In this document: positions 9,569 through 17,985 of the stretch, piece by piece
Layout of the letters: every line of letters starts with the position of its first letter
Position numbering within the stretch: position 1 is the stretch's first letter
NCBI RefSeq assembly: GCF_010669305.1
Contig: NZ_CP048649.1
Coordinates: forward strand, 1,364,001 to 1,428,000
Direction of reading: 5' to 3'
Length of the DNA: 64,000 nt
Source: Aminipila butyrica
GTDB lineage: Bacteria > Bacillota > Clostridia > Peptostreptococcales > Anaerovoracaceae
Program-made: the position numbers and the translations under genes
Notes under the pieces: model-generated
Seen by the model: only the letters and a program-made list of their open reading frames with translations
Told to the model about the DNA's origin: nothing
The model's database searches: none

Positions 9569-9646
9569 AGTCGGTAAGAGCTATCATCGGCATGGGTGCT
9601 TTTCCTTTGAGCCTGCCAAAAAAATGGCGGGATTGGTCTCCTATAG

Positions 9647-9675
9647 TTGAGAACCGTCGAAAAATGTGATAAAAT
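9647..9675 (+). promoter_or_regulatory. Putative sigma-A promoter for sppA
   Basis: TTGAGA (9647-9652), a 17-base spacer and TAAAAT (9670-9675). It leaves a leader of about 105 bases before the sppA ATG, in which I see no further structure. Confidence 0.5.
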
Positions 9676-9787
9676 GATTGTCACGGCGAAAACAGCGGGT
9701 TTGGAAAACGGAGCGGGGCAGTAGCTTTAGGCTCTGGGGACCAGATGTACCGCAAGAAATAGAATCTTGAAAGGGGATAAAGAAAAA

Positions 9788-10990
9788 ATGGATGAAGAGA
9801 AAAAGGGATCAGAAGGGTCCGTCCACAATGGGCTGATAGATATGGATAATAATATCGCTAAAGAACCTTCAGAAAGCCCGCTAAATGCAGGAATCGGGGC
9901 TTCAGACTCAGAGCCTGCCGAAGAAGAGCAGAGAAGCAAGGTATTCAGTCAGCCGGATTTGGCTGGGGTGCGGTTTTACTCCATGGATGGAGAGCGGAAT
10001 CAGCAGAAGAAAGGACATATGAAAAAAGGCCTGATTATATTTGGCATCATCGTGGCTGTTATTCTGGTGCTGGCTTTTATTATCAACTGGTTCAGTTCAG
10101 ATGTTTCTAGCAGCAGCGGCAACGTGTATCCAACGGATTCTTATATTGCCCGGTTGAATATAGAAGGAACCATCGCTTCCTCTGGCGGCACCGATTACTT
10201 TGGCAGCCCGGTAGGTTATCAGCATCAATGGACCTTAGATACCATCGACGAGTTGATGGACGATGAAAACAACAAAGGCTTGGTTCTCTTTGTGAACAGC
10301 CCCGGCGGTGGTGTATACGAAAGCGATGAACTATATTTCAAAATTCGAGAATATCAGGAGCATACGGGCAGACCGGTGTATTCCGCTATGGGCACGATGG
10401 CAGCCTCTGGTGGTTACTACATTTCCGCTCCTTGTGATAAGATTATCGCCAACCGAAACTGCTGGACCGGCTCCATCGGTGTGACCTTAGGTACGATGTA
10501 TGACTTTTCTGGTCTGTTGGAGCGATATGGCGTGAAGACCAATACCATCACCTCCGGAGCCAATAAGGCGATGGGTAGCCCGGTAGATCCGATGACGGAT
10601 GAGCAGAGGCAGATCCTCCAGTCCCTGGTGGACGATGCGTATGACCAGTTCGTTGGACTGGTGGCCGAAGGCCGCCAGATGGATGAGCAAAAAGTTCGGG
10701 CGCTGGCCGACGGACGTATTTATACGGCTAAGCAGGCATTGTCTCTAGGACTGATTGATGCAATCGGTACCTATGATGAAGCCGTAGCAGACATGCAGGA
10801 TACCTACGATCTGAGAGATTGTGATGTAGTGGAGTTAGATGATGAGGAAGTTTCTTTGTTAAGTTCCCTCTTTGGCAACGTGGAGTTGCCTGCCATAGGT
10901 GCTAAAGGTGATGTGGCATCCATCGTGGAGCTCATGAACGAGGGCAATGAATTTCCAATCAGCTATATGTGCAATGTATTAAAAAAATAA
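9788..10990 (+). CDS. sppA: Signal peptide peptidase SppA
   Basis: Membrane-bound serine protease of family S49 that degrades cleaved signal peptides. The 400 residues comprise an acidic cytoplasmic tail of about 78 residues, one transmembrane helix (about 80-101) and an extracellular protease domain. The oxyanion segment NSPGGGVYESDE lies near 175. The nucleophile is Ser207 in MAASGGYY and the general base Lys260 in GANKAMGSP. This is the short Ser/Lys SppA type with a single catalytic domain. ATG 9788 has AAGGGG at 9771-9776; the upstream in-frame TTG at 9767 lacks a site. The long charged N-terminal tail is unusual for SppA. Confidence 0.92.
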   Translation: MDEEKKGSEGSVHNGLIDMDNNIAKEPSESPLNAGIGASDSEPAEEEQRSKVFSQPDLAGVRFYSMDGERNQQKKGHMKKGLIIFGIIVAVILVLAFIINWFSSDVSSSSGNVYPTDSYIARLNIEGTIASSGGTDYFGSPVGYQHQWTLDTIDELMDDENNKGLVLFVNSPGGGVYESDELYFKIREYQEHTGRPVYSAMGTMAASGGYYISAPCDKIIANRNCWTGSIGVTLGTMYDFSGLLERYGVKTNTITSGANKAMGSPVDPMTDEQRQILQSLVDDAYDQFVGLVAEGRQMDEQKVRALADGRIYTAKQALSLGLIDAIGTYDEAVADMQDTYDLRDCDVVELDDEEVSLLSSLFGNVELPAIGAKGDVASIVELMNEGNEFPISYMCNVLKK

Positions 10991-11007
10991 ATAGAACAAC
11001 ATTTCAT

Positions 11008-11042
11008 CGGTGTCAAGAAAAAAACCTTGACACCGGTTTTTA
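11008..11042 (+). terminator. Intrinsic terminator after sppA
   Basis: CGGTGTCAAG (11008-11017) pairs perfectly with CTTGACACCG (11026-11035) around an A-rich 8-base loop, followed by GTTTTTAT. Its 3' arm contains a consensus -35 box. Confidence 0.9.
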
Positions 11043-11055
11043 TTTGTGGTAAATT
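11027..11055 (+). promoter_or_regulatory. Sigma-A promoter of the ylxM-ffh operon, overlapping the sppA terminator
   Basis: TTGACA (11027-11032), a 17-base spacer and TAAATT (11050-11055), with a TGG extended -10. The perfect -35 hexamer is part of the sppA terminator's 3' arm. Transcription should start near 11062. Confidence 0.8.
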
Positions 11056-11109
11056 TTTAAAGGTGTCAAGTTCACAAGCTTGGCAGCAAGAGGAGAAAGG
11101 ACACTCATC

Positions 11110-11466
11110 ATGTTTGATAAAATTGCAGAAGTCAGCTTGTTATATGATTTTTATGGAGAGCTGCTTACGAACAGGCAGCGAGATGCCATGCAGCTTTATC
11201 ATGAGGAGAACTTGTCCCTTTCAGAGATTGCACAGGAGTTTTCTATCAGCAGGCAAGGCGTACACGATGCCTTGAAAAATGCGGAAAAGGCCCTGTATGA
11301 ATACGAACAAAAACTGGGACTGGTCAGCAAGTTTGCCAAGACCCGCCAAGCAGTGGAGCAGATTGACAGCAGGCTGGACCAGATTATAGAAGAAAACAGC
11401 GACCATCAGAAGCTGATCGGTCAATTAGCGGACATCAAAGGCATCATCGACAAGCTCGATGAATGA
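11110..11466 (+). CDS. ylxM: YlxM/UPF0122 family helix-turn-helix protein
   Basis: A small cytoplasmic protein of 118 residues with a sigma-70 region-4-like helix-turn-helix: LTNRQRDAMQLYHEENLSLS followed by EIAQEFSISRQGVHDALKNA at about residues 20-57. The C-terminal half is charged and helical. In Firmicutes and streptococci YlxM sits directly upstream of ffh and has been linked to signal recognition particle function. Here it ends 18 bases before ffh, so it is co-transcribed. ATG 11110 has GAGGAGAAAGG 9 bases upstream; the longer frame from 11080 is not supported. Confidence 0.9.
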   Translation: MFDKIAEVSLLYDFYGELLTNRQRDAMQLYHEENLSLSEIAQEFSISRQGVHDALKNAEKALYEYEQKLGLVSKFAKTRQAVEQIDSRLDQIIEENSDHQKLIGQLADIKGIIDKLDE

Positions 11467-11484
11467 TGAGAATCGGAGGTCCAG

Positions 11485-12822
11485 ATGGCATTTGAAAGTT
11501 TATCGGATAAGCTGCAAGGCGTATTTAAAAAATTAAAAGGAAAAGGGGTCCTGACCGAAGCGGATATCAATGACGCCATGCGGGAAGTCAAGCTGGCGCT
11601 TCTGGAAGCAGACGTGAACTTCAAGGTGGTCAAGGACTTTGTGGCCGCCGTCAAGGAGAAATCTTTGGGAAGTGATGTTCTCGAAAGCCTGACTCCGGGA
11701 CAGCAGGTTATTAAAATTGTCAACGACGAGCTCGTTTCCCTCATGGGGGGAGCTAACAGCAAGCTGACTTATTCCCCGAGAGGATTTACGGTCTTGCTGA
11801 TGGTGGGGTTGCAGGGTACAGGTAAGACGACTACCTGCGGCAAATTGGCCAATTATTTGAAGAAGAACGGTAAGAAGCCGATGCTTTGTGCCTGTGACAT
11901 ATATCGGCCGGCGGCTATCGACCAGCTGGAGGTAGTGGGCAAGAACGTAGATGTGCCGGTGTTCACCATGCGGGAATGCAGAGAGCCGGAGGTCATCGCT
12001 CAACATGCCCTTAAAGAGGCAGAGCTGCGGGGTTACGACGTACTGATTGTGGATACGGCGGGTCGGCTGCAAATTGACGAAGCGCTTATGGACGAGCTGG
12101 TACGGGTAAAGAAGGCGATTAAGCCTCATGAAATCCTGTTGGTGGTGGATGCCATGACGGGTCAGGATGCGGTCAATGCGGCGACTGGCTTCGATGAAAC
12201 CCTAGGCATAGACGGCGTGATTATGACCAAGATGGACGGCGATGCCCGAGGTGGTGCAGCCCTGTCGGTCAAGCAAGTCACTGGAAAGCCGATTAAGTTT
12301 ATCGGTATGGGAGAAAAGTTTGACGCTTTGGAGCCATTCCATCCAGAACGGATGGCCAGTCGAATCTTGGGTATGGGAGACATGCTCAGCCTAATTGAAA
12401 AGGCTCAGGAGAATTTTGACGAATCCAAAGCTGACGAGCTGGAGCAAAAGATTAAGAAAAACCAGTTTACGCTGGATGACTTTTTAGAGCAGATGGGCCA
12501 AATCAAAAAGATGGGCGGCATTGGTAAGCTGCTGGACATGATACCGGGAGCCAATACGAAGGCCATGAAAAACGTGGATCTGGAAGATAGCCAGAAAGAA
12601 TTTGCCCAGATGGAGGCTATCATCCTTTCGATGACGAAGGCTGAGAGAAAGGATCCGTCTCTTTTAAACGCCAGCCGGCGCAAACGAATTGCGGCAGGTT
12701 CTGGTCAACCCGTGAGTAAGATCAATACGTTGATTAAACGATACGATGAGGCCAGAAAGATGATGAAGCAGTTTACCAACATATCGGGAGGCAAGCGCAA
12801 GCGCATGTTCAGAGGTTTTTAA
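11485..12822 (+). CDS. ffh: Signal recognition particle protein Ffh
   Basis: GTPase of the signal recognition particle, which binds 4.5S/6S SRP RNA and delivers nascent membrane proteins to FtsY. The 445 residues comprise the N domain (1-90), a G domain with the P-loop GLQGTGKTTT near 108, DTAGR near 190 and TKMDGDARGG near 248, and a methionine-rich M domain (about 300-445). The M-domain end contains the RNA-binding segment SRRKRIAAGSG. CGGAGGTCC precedes the ATG. It is the second gene of the ylxM operon and is followed 62 bases later by rpsP. Confidence 0.98.
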   Translation: MAFESLSDKLQGVFKKLKGKGVLTEADINDAMREVKLALLEADVNFKVVKDFVAAVKEKSLGSDVLESLTPGQQVIKIVNDELVSLMGGANSKLTYSPRGFTVLLMVGLQGTGKTTTCGKLANYLKKNGKKPMLCACDIYRPAAIDQLEVVGKNVDVPVFTMRECREPEVIAQHALKEAELRGYDVLIVDTAGRLQIDEALMDELVRVKKAIKPHEILLVVDAMTGQDAVNAATGFDETLGIDGVIMTKMDGDARGGAALSVKQVTGKPIKFIGMGEKFDALEPFHPERMASRILGMGDMLSLIEKAQENFDESKADELEQKIKKNQFTLDDFLEQMGQIKKMGGIGKLLDMIPGANTKAMKNVDLEDSQKEFAQMEAIILSMTKAERKDPSLLNASRRKRIAAGSGQPVSKINTLIKRYDEARKMMKQFTNISGGKRKRMFRGF

Positions 12823-12884
12823 ATTCAGCAATTCGGACTGGGTTTAGATATATATTTTTAAAGCATATTTAGGAGGAATAAAAA

Positions 12885-13127
12885 ATGGTAAAGATCAGAT
12901 TGAAAAGAATGGGAGCAAACAAGAAGCCTTTTTACAGAATAGTGGTAGCAGATTCCAGAGCACCTAGAGACGGCAAGTTCATCGAAGAAGTTGGTACGTA
13001 CAATCCACTGACCGATCCGGCTACTGTCATCATCAACGAAGAACAGGTAACAAAGTGGTTGGGTAACGGCGCACAGCCGACTGAGACAGTAAGAGCACTT
13101 TTAAAGAAATCAGGAATCATTAAATAA
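12885..13127 (+). CDS. rpsP: 30S ribosomal protein S16
   Basis: An 80-residue small-subunit protein. It starts with MVKIRLKRMGANKKPFYRIV and contains the FIEEVGTYNPL segment typical of S16. An optimal AGGAGG lies about 9 bases before the ATG. It heads the conserved rpsP-khpA-rimM-trmD block. The block's usual last member, rplS (L19), is not found after trmD in this window. Confidence 0.98.
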   Translation: MVKIRLKRMGANKKPFYRIVVADSRAPRDGKFIEEVGTYNPLTDPATVIINEEQVTKWLGNGAQPTETVRALLKKSGIIK

Positions 13128-13144
13128 GAAAGCGGTGAACTGTA

Positions 13145-13375
13145 ATGGTAAAACTCGTGGAAGTAATTGCTAAGTCCCTTGTAGATGACCCGAGCGCAGT
13201 TGAAGTGAAAGAGGTAGAAAACAAGCAGACTATCGTGATCGAACTTAGAGTTGCACCCAACGATATGGGGAAGGTGATTGGCAAGCAGGGACGAATCGCA
13301 AAGGCCCTTCGCACGGTTGTCAAGGCCGCCGCAACAAAAGCAAATAAAAAGGTTGTCGTGGAGATCATCCAGTAG
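13145..13375 (+). CDS. khpA: KH-domain RNA-binding protein KhpA
   Basis: A 76-residue single type-II KH domain protein (YlqC family). The nucleic-acid-binding GxxG loop is GKQG in VIGKQGRIAKALR near residues 43-55. KhpA works with KhpB in RNA binding and cell-size control in Gram-positives. It sits between rpsP and rimM as in most Firmicutes, 17 bases after rpsP. A hairpin follows it before rimM. Confidence 0.95.
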   Translation: MVKLVEVIAKSLVDDPSAVEVKEVENKQTIVIELRVAPNDMGKVIGKQGRIAKALRTVVKAAATKANKKVVVEIIQ

Positions 13376-13393
13376 GGGTCCCCAGTCAATGCG

Positions 13394-13430
13394 ATAAGAG
13401 GGTATTTCAGAGGTTGAAATTCCCTCTTAT
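13394..13430 (+). terminator. Terminator-like hairpin inside the rpsP-trmD operon
   Basis: ATAAGAGGG (13394-13402) and ATTTCA (13404-13409) pair with TGAAAT (13415-13420) and CCCTCTTAT (13422-13430), with a single T-T mismatch and a 5-base loop. The downstream tract (TTGAATTTATG) is only partly U-rich. It probably acts as a partial terminator or processing site that sets rpsP/khpA above rimM/trmD. Confidence 0.55.
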
Positions 13431-13466
13431 TTGAATTTATGAAAGCGTGAAAAAAGGATGACAGAG

Positions 13467-13964
13467 ATGGAAAAAATTAAAATAGGTCAGATTGTCAATG
13501 CCGTTGCCTTAAAAGGAGAGGTGAAGGTTTATCACTATTCCGACAGCAAAGAGCGGTTTGAGGACTTGACATATATTTATATAGAAGAAAAGAAAACAAC
13601 GATTCAGCAAGTGCGTTACATGAAGGATTTAGCGATCCTCAAATTGGAAGGCGTAGACGACCGCGATGGCGCTGAGGCGTTGAAGGGTCGGGACGTGTAT
13701 ATCGATGAGGGACAGCTTCGGCAGCTGCCAGAGGGAACGTATTACATTCGGGACCTGATTGGCTTAGAAGTCCGGGACCAGGAGGAAGCCCATCTCGGAC
13801 GATTGAAGAATGTGATTCAAAACAGGGCTCAGGACTTGTACGAAATTGAATTGGAAAACGGAAAGGTAGCTTTGATACCAGCAGTAGCAGAGTTTCTTTT
13901 AGACATAAATATGGAGCAAAAATATATCAAAGTTAGGCTGATTGAAGGCCTTTTAGACCTATAA
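13467..13964 (+). CDS. rimM: Ribosome maturation factor RimM
   Basis: Assembly factor for the 30S head that binds S19 and assists 16S rRNA processing. The 165 residues comprise an N-terminal beta-barrel opening MEKIKIGQIVNAVALKGEVK and a PRC-barrel C-terminal half containing YYIRDLIGLEVRDQ near residue 95. ATG 13467 has AAAAAGG 9 bases upstream; the ATG at 13458 directly abuts that site and is less likely. It ends 10 bases before trmD. Confidence 0.95.
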   Translation: MEKIKIGQIVNAVALKGEVKVYHYSDSKERFEDLTYIYIEEKKTTIQQVRYMKDLAILKLEGVDDRDGAEALKGRDVYIDEGQLRQLPEGTYYIRDLIGLEVRDQEEAHLGRLKNVIQNRAQDLYEIELENGKVALIPAVAEFLLDINMEQKYIKVRLIEGLLDL

Positions 13965-13974
13965 GGGAAGACAC

Positions 13975-14724
13975 ATGAAGATAAATATACTGACTCTCTT
14001 CCCAGAGATGTTTGAGCCGATCATCGGCGGCAGCATTTTGGGAAGAGCCAAGAAAAAAGGAATATTGGAAGTAAACCTGCTGAACATCCGGGACTTTAGC
14101 CAGGACAAGCACAAGAAGGCTGACGACTATCCTTTTGGCGGCGGAGTTGGCATGGTCATGCTGGCCGATCCGATCTTTCGAGCCATGGAGGCGGCAGGGG
14201 CTCAGGGAAAGCGGGCTTTTTACATGTCTCCTCGCGGAAAAGTTCTGGACCACGAAACCATCTGCCAAATCTCACAGGAGGAAGAAATCGTCATCCTGTG
14301 CGGTCATTATGAAGGGGTGGATCAGCGGGTATTGGATTACTGGAATATGGAAGAGGTCTCCATAGGAGATTATGTGCTGACCGGAGGAGAACTGCCTGCT
14401 ATGGTGTTGATTGATTCGGTAGCCCGGCTGATACCGGAGGTTTTGGCGGGAGAAGCATCTGCCCAAGAAGAGTCCATTTATTCCGGTCTTTTGGAATACC
14501 CTCAATATACCAAGCCCCGGGAGTATCGAGATTTGATGGTGCCGGAAGTACTTTTTAACGGCAATCATAGACTTATCGCGCTCTGGAAGTATCAGAAGTC
14601 GCTGGAATTAACCAGGGACCGGCGTCCCGACCTGTTTCAGAAGTATTTGTCCAGTCATGGGGACTTAACGAAAGCGGAACTGAAAATATTAAAGGAAGTT
14701 GAAAGTGCAGTGAAAAGGGTGTAA
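13975..14724 (+). CDS. trmD: tRNA (guanine-N1)-methyltransferase TrmD
   Basis: Makes m1G37 in tRNAs reading CNN/GGG codons, using S-adenosylmethionine, and prevents +1 frameshifting. The 249 residues form a SPOUT trefoil-knot enzyme. N-terminal signature is MKINILTLFPEMFEPI; knot segments are CGHYEGVDQRV near residue 112 and IGDYVLTGGELPA near 132. Normally rplS follows, but here an HlyD-like gene begins 20 bases later. Confidence 0.98.
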   Translation: MKINILTLFPEMFEPIIGGSILGRAKKKGILEVNLLNIRDFSQDKHKKADDYPFGGGVGMVMLADPIFRAMEAAGAQGKRAFYMSPRGKVLDHETICQISQEEEIVILCGHYEGVDQRVLDYWNMEEVSIGDYVLTGGELPAMVLIDSVARLIPEVLAGEASAQEESIYSGLLEYPQYTKPREYRDLMVPEVLFNGNHRLIALWKYQKSLELTRDRRPDLFQKYLSSHGDLTKAELKILKEVESAVKRV

Positions 14725-14743
14725 AATAGTAGGGGTGAATATT

Positions 14744-15751
14744 TTGACAAAGGGAAAAAAGCGAGGCCTGCTGCTATACTTGATTGTAGTCATCATATTG
14801 GGTGTGGTTACGCAGCTGGTGCCCCAAGTAACCGGGGCTTTGACGAAGACGGAGATTCTTCAATATGAAAACATGCAGATTACCGATGATGTAACCTGCT
14901 ATTTTGTCAGAAATGAAACGGTGCATCTGGCTCAGACCGCAGGGACTATTAACTATTACATTGAAAACGGTATCAAGGTGCGAAAGAACACTAAGATTTT
15001 AGATATTACCCCTCACGCGGCCAGCGCTGATGCGGAAACCAAGTATGGGGATATGATTACTCGGCTGGGCAGCAGCGACGTAACGCTGACTCAGATGAGC
15101 AGTGCCAAGACTGGGGTCGTCAGCTATTATGTAGACGGCTACGAGGGCTACTTTACGCCGGAAAAGATGGAACGCATCAAGTATGAAAATGTGAAAGATG
15201 TGGAGTTTAAGCCAGTTAATTTGACCCGAAAGACGACTTTGGCCGGAGAGCCTCTCTTTAAAATTTGCGAAAACAATTACTGGTATATGATTGCTTGGGT
15301 AGAACCCGGTAACATTGCCAAGTATGAGGTAGGGCGAAGCGTTAAGGCAGATTTGCCTATGGGGCAGGTGAAGGCTACCGTGGAACAGATTGTGGATCAA
15401 GGTGAAAAGTGGCTGGTTATTATGAAGACCACGGTCTTTTATGAAGATTTTGACAAGCTGCGGAGCACAAAGGCTACAATCATCACTCAAGATTATTCTG
15501 GAATTACAGTACGAAATTCCAGCATCACTACAGAAAAAGGTGTTATAGGCGTTTACATAAAATCAAAGAATGGCGATTTCATCTTTAAACCGGTGAATAT
15601 TATCACCAGCGATGGCGATTATTCTCTGGTCTCCGTGTCCAATTTCTACGACAAAGAAGGCAAGGAGGTTTCTACGGTGGAGATCTACGATGAAATTTTA
15701 AAAAATCCAAAGCAGGACTATAAGTCTGATGAGAAAAATACAAAAGAATGA
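14744..15751 (+). CDS. HlyD-like membrane-anchored protein
   Basis: A 335-residue protein with one N-terminal transmembrane helix (about residues 8-30) and an extracellular beta-rich part. The layout resembles HlyD/membrane-fusion adaptor proteins, with a barrel-sandwich segment (TAGTINYYIENGIKVRKNTK) near 65. Proteins of this kind often sit upstream of yggS and sepF in Clostridia, suggesting an envelope or division role rather than drug efflux; that is inference. I chose TTG 14744, which has AGGGG 8 bases upstream, over GTG 14735. No transporter partner is adjacent. Confidence 0.7.
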   Translation: MTKGKKRGLLLYLIVVIILGVVTQLVPQVTGALTKTEILQYENMQITDDVTCYFVRNETVHLAQTAGTINYYIENGIKVRKNTKILDITPHAASADAETKYGDMITRLGSSDVTLTQMSSAKTGVVSYYVDGYEGYFTPEKMERIKYENVKDVEFKPVNLTRKTTLAGEPLFKICENNYWYMIAWVEPGNIAKYEVGRSVKADLPMGQVKATVEQIVDQGEKWLVIMKTTVFYEDFDKLRSTKATIITQDYSGITVRNSSITTEKGVIGVYIKSKNGDFIFKPVNIITSDGDYSLVSVSNFYDKEGKEVSTVEIYDEILKNPKQDYKSDEKNTKE

Positions 15752-15794
15752 GTTACGCAGATAAGCGATGAATAGAAAAAGAGGTGAATTCTTT

Positions 15795-16517
15795 ATGTTC
15801 AACGAGGAAAACAGAGAACGAATACGGGAAAATATTCAGTATATCAATCAGATAAAGGCTGAGGCCGCCGTCAAAGCAGGAAGGCGCGACGAGGACATCT
15901 TGCTGGTAGCGGTAACCAAGACCCGGCCTCCAGAAGACCTGAATGCTGCTATCGATGCAGGAATTACGGACATCGGCGAGAACAAGGTTCAGGAAATTAT
16001 GGACAAGTACGAAGCGGTCAAGCCGGTTCGCTGGCATTTGATCGGCCACTTGCAGACTAACAAAGTGAAGTACATTATCGACAAGGTGGCAATGATTCAT
16101 TCCGTGGATTCCATCAAGCTGGCAGAAGAGATTAATCGCCGGGCAGAACAGCACAACTTGACGATGGATATCCTCATTCAAGTCAATGCGGCAGAAGAGG
16201 AAAGCAAATTTGGCATCACCACCGACGAAACGGAGGAGATGATTCGTTATATTCTGGAAAACTGTGCGAACATTCGCCTGCGGGGGCTTATGTGCATGGC
16301 TCCTTTTGAGGAAGACCCGGAAAAGGTAGGCGTGTTCTTTGCCCAGGTCAAAGAGCAGTACGACCGGTTTGCCAAGATTGAACATGAACGATTGGACTTT
16401 AAATATTTATCAATGGGTATGTCCCACGATTTTGAAGTTGCTATAGCGGAAGGGTCTAACCTGATCCGGGTAGGAACGGCGATTTTCGGGGCTCGCAACT
16501 ACAATAAGACCGTATAG
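15795..16517 (+). CDS. YggS-family pyridoxal-phosphate homeostasis protein
   Basis: A 240-residue cytoplasmic PLP-binding alanine-racemase-like barrel (YggS/PLPBP/YlmE), implicated in PLP homeostasis rather than catalysis. The PLP lysine lies in VAVTKTRP near residue 37. Other family marks are IGENKVQE near 65, WHLIGHLQTNKVKYI near 82 and the phosphate-binding end LSMGMSHDFEVAIAEGSNLI near 200. ATG 15795 has AGAGGTG about 9 bases upstream; the frame from 15768 reads through that site. It precedes sepF, as in Firmicutes generally. Confidence 0.95.
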   Translation: MFNEENRERIRENIQYINQIKAEAAVKAGRRDEDILLVAVTKTRPPEDLNAAIDAGITDIGENKVQEIMDKYEAVKPVRWHLIGHLQTNKVKYIIDKVAMIHSVDSIKLAEEINRRAEQHNLTMDILIQVNAAEEESKFGITTDETEEMIRYILENCANIRLRGLMCMAPFEEDPEKVGVFFAQVKEQYDRFAKIEHERLDFKYLSMGMSHDFEVAIAEGSNLIRVGTAIFGARNYNKTV

Positions 16518-16526
16518 GAGGTACAC

Positions 16527-17012
16527 ATGGGAATTTTTGGAATGTTTAAAGATTTGGTGGGCATTGAGGACGTAGAGGACGATGGTCCCGATGAAGAAGT
16601 GATGACCCCAGAGCCGGAGCGAAAAGCGATTGAGACGAGAAACTCCTTTACTGCACCGAGACCGGAGGTGCGGGAGCCAAAAGTGGTGACGATGACTGGA
16701 AAGCCCCTGACGGCCAATACTGCCCCTTTTAAGATGGTAGTTATCGAACCCAAGGGCTTTGATGAATGCCCTAAGCTGGTGGACAACCTCAAGGCCAAAA
16801 AGCCGATTATTATTAACCTGGAAAAAATTGAAACGGAGACCGCCCGTAAGATTTTTGACTTTTTAAGCGGTGCTACATATGCGGTCAATGGAAATGTGCA
16901 AAAGATAGCCAACAACATCTTCGTGTTTGCTCCGGAGAATGTGGACATATTGGCCAATGTGGAACATAAGGGTATCGACCTGGGCGCCAGTCCCAAGAGC
17001 CCTTGGAGGTAA
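16527..17012 (+). CDS. sepF: Cell division protein SepF
   Basis: Membrane-tethering FtsZ-binding protein of Gram-positive division, forming rings that bundle FtsZ. The 161 residues comprise an N-terminal amphipathic membrane anchor (MGIFGMFKDLVGI), an acidic linker and the SepF/YlmF core (about 70-155) with the KPIIINLEKIETETARKIFD segment. GGAGG lies 6 bases before the ATG. It is followed 6 bases later by yggT. Confidence 0.96.
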   Translation: MGIFGMFKDLVGIEDVEDDGPDEEVMTPEPERKAIETRNSFTAPRPEVREPKVVTMTGKPLTANTAPFKMVVIEPKGFDECPKLVDNLKAKKPIIINLEKIETETARKIFDFLSGATYAVNGNVQKIANNIFVFAPENVDILANVEHKGIDLGASPKSPWR

Positions 17013-17018
17013 TAGAAC

Positions 17019-17300
17019 ATGAAATATTTATTGATTAATGCAGTGAGCTGGTTTGCAGACATCCTGATTTTCCTGCTTTTAGCCAGAGCCATTCTCAGCT
17101 GGTTCATAGCTGGCCGCTATAACACTGTCTACCGCATCTATGAAGTGCTCTGCAACGTGACGGAACCTATTGTAGCCCCTTGCAGAAGGCTGTCCATGCG
17201 GCTGAACACCGGCATGTTAGACTTGTCCGTCTTCTTTGCCTTTTTTCTGGTGTCTTTCGCCAGGACAATAATCATCATGCTGTTGCGGATTGTTCTATAA
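17019..17300 (+). CDS. YggT family membrane protein (YlmG)
   Basis: A 93-residue protein with two hydrophobic segments (about residues 8-30 and 66-90) around the family motif ARAILSWF and CNVTEPIVAPCRRL. YggT/YlmG proteins sit in the sepF-divIVA cluster of Firmicutes; their biochemical role is not settled. The ylmH RNA-binding gene that usually separates yggT from divIVA is missing here, since divIVA begins 41 bases downstream. Confidence 0.92.
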   Translation: MKYLLINAVSWFADILIFLLLARAILSWFIAGRYNTVYRIYEVLCNVTEPIVAPCRRLSMRLNTGMLDLSVFFAFFLVSFARTIIIMLLRIVL

Positions 17301-17341
17301 CAAATAATAGATGAATAGAAAGTTAGGGAAGGACGAAACAT

Positions 17342-17968
17342 ATGATTACGCCACTGGATATACAGAACAAAGAATTTTCTAAAGGTGTCAGAGGGTATAA
17401 AGAAGAGGAAGTGGACAGCTTTCTGGATCTGCTGACTATTGATTTGGAGAAGCTCCTGGGAGAGCATGCCGCTTTGAAAGAGGAGGTCCGTCACCTGAAC
17501 GGCGAACTGGAAAAGTATAGAGGCTCGGAGACGGCTGTGGTAGAAACCTTAGAAGCCGCCAAGGCTCTTATGCGGGACATTGCAGTAAGTTCGGAAAAGC
17601 GGGCAGAAATCCTGTTAAAAAATGCAGAGCTGGATGCCCAGTTGATTACCAGAGAGGCGAAGGAATCTGTGGAGCGGTTAACAGAAGAAAGTGCCAATCT
17701 GCGAAACCGTTACGTCACCTTTAAAACCAAGTATAAGAGTCTTTTGGAATCGGAGCTGGAGCGGTTTGATGCGCTCAGCAACGAAATTTTTGGCGAGTTT
17801 GGGGAGCCCGCCAGCACTGCTGGCAACATGGCCACCCGTGTTCACGGACAGAAGGACATCTCGGGAGAAGTTCGCCAAGGAGGCAGCATCTTTTCAGAGA
17901 TTGAATCTGGGGTGGACGATTTAAAAAAGACGATGATAAATTTAAGAGTAGGAGATGAGGCCCAATAG
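17342..17968 (+). CDS. divIVA: DivIVA domain-containing cell division protein
   Basis: Coiled-coil protein that recognises negatively curved membrane at poles and septa. The 208 residues begin with the conserved membrane-binding domain MITPLDIQNKEFSKGVRGYK and EEEVDSFLD, followed by a long coiled coil (about 30-150) and a variable tail. AGGGAAGGA lies about 6 bases before the ATG. A GC-rich hairpin straddles its stop codon. Confidence 0.95.
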   Translation: MITPLDIQNKEFSKGVRGYKEEEVDSFLDLLTIDLEKLLGEHAALKEEVRHLNGELEKYRGSETAVVETLEAAKALMRDIAVSSEKRAEILLKNAELDAQLITREAKESVERLTEESANLRNRYVTFKTKYKSLLESELERFDALSNEIFGEFGEPASTAGNMATRVHGQKDISGEVRQGGSIFSEIESGVDDLKKTMINLRVGDEAQ

Positions 17969-17973
17969 GGCCT
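17958..17973 (+). other. Perfect short hairpin over the divIVA stop codon
   Basis: AGGCCC (17958-17963) pairs with GGGCCT (17968-17973) around AATA, and the divIVA TAG (17966-17968) lies in the loop and stem. It is not followed by a T-run. It sits where the ribosome site of lspA would be expected, and lspA has no good one, so translational coupling is possible. Confidence 0.4.
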
Positions 17974-17985
17974 TCTACGTGATAT

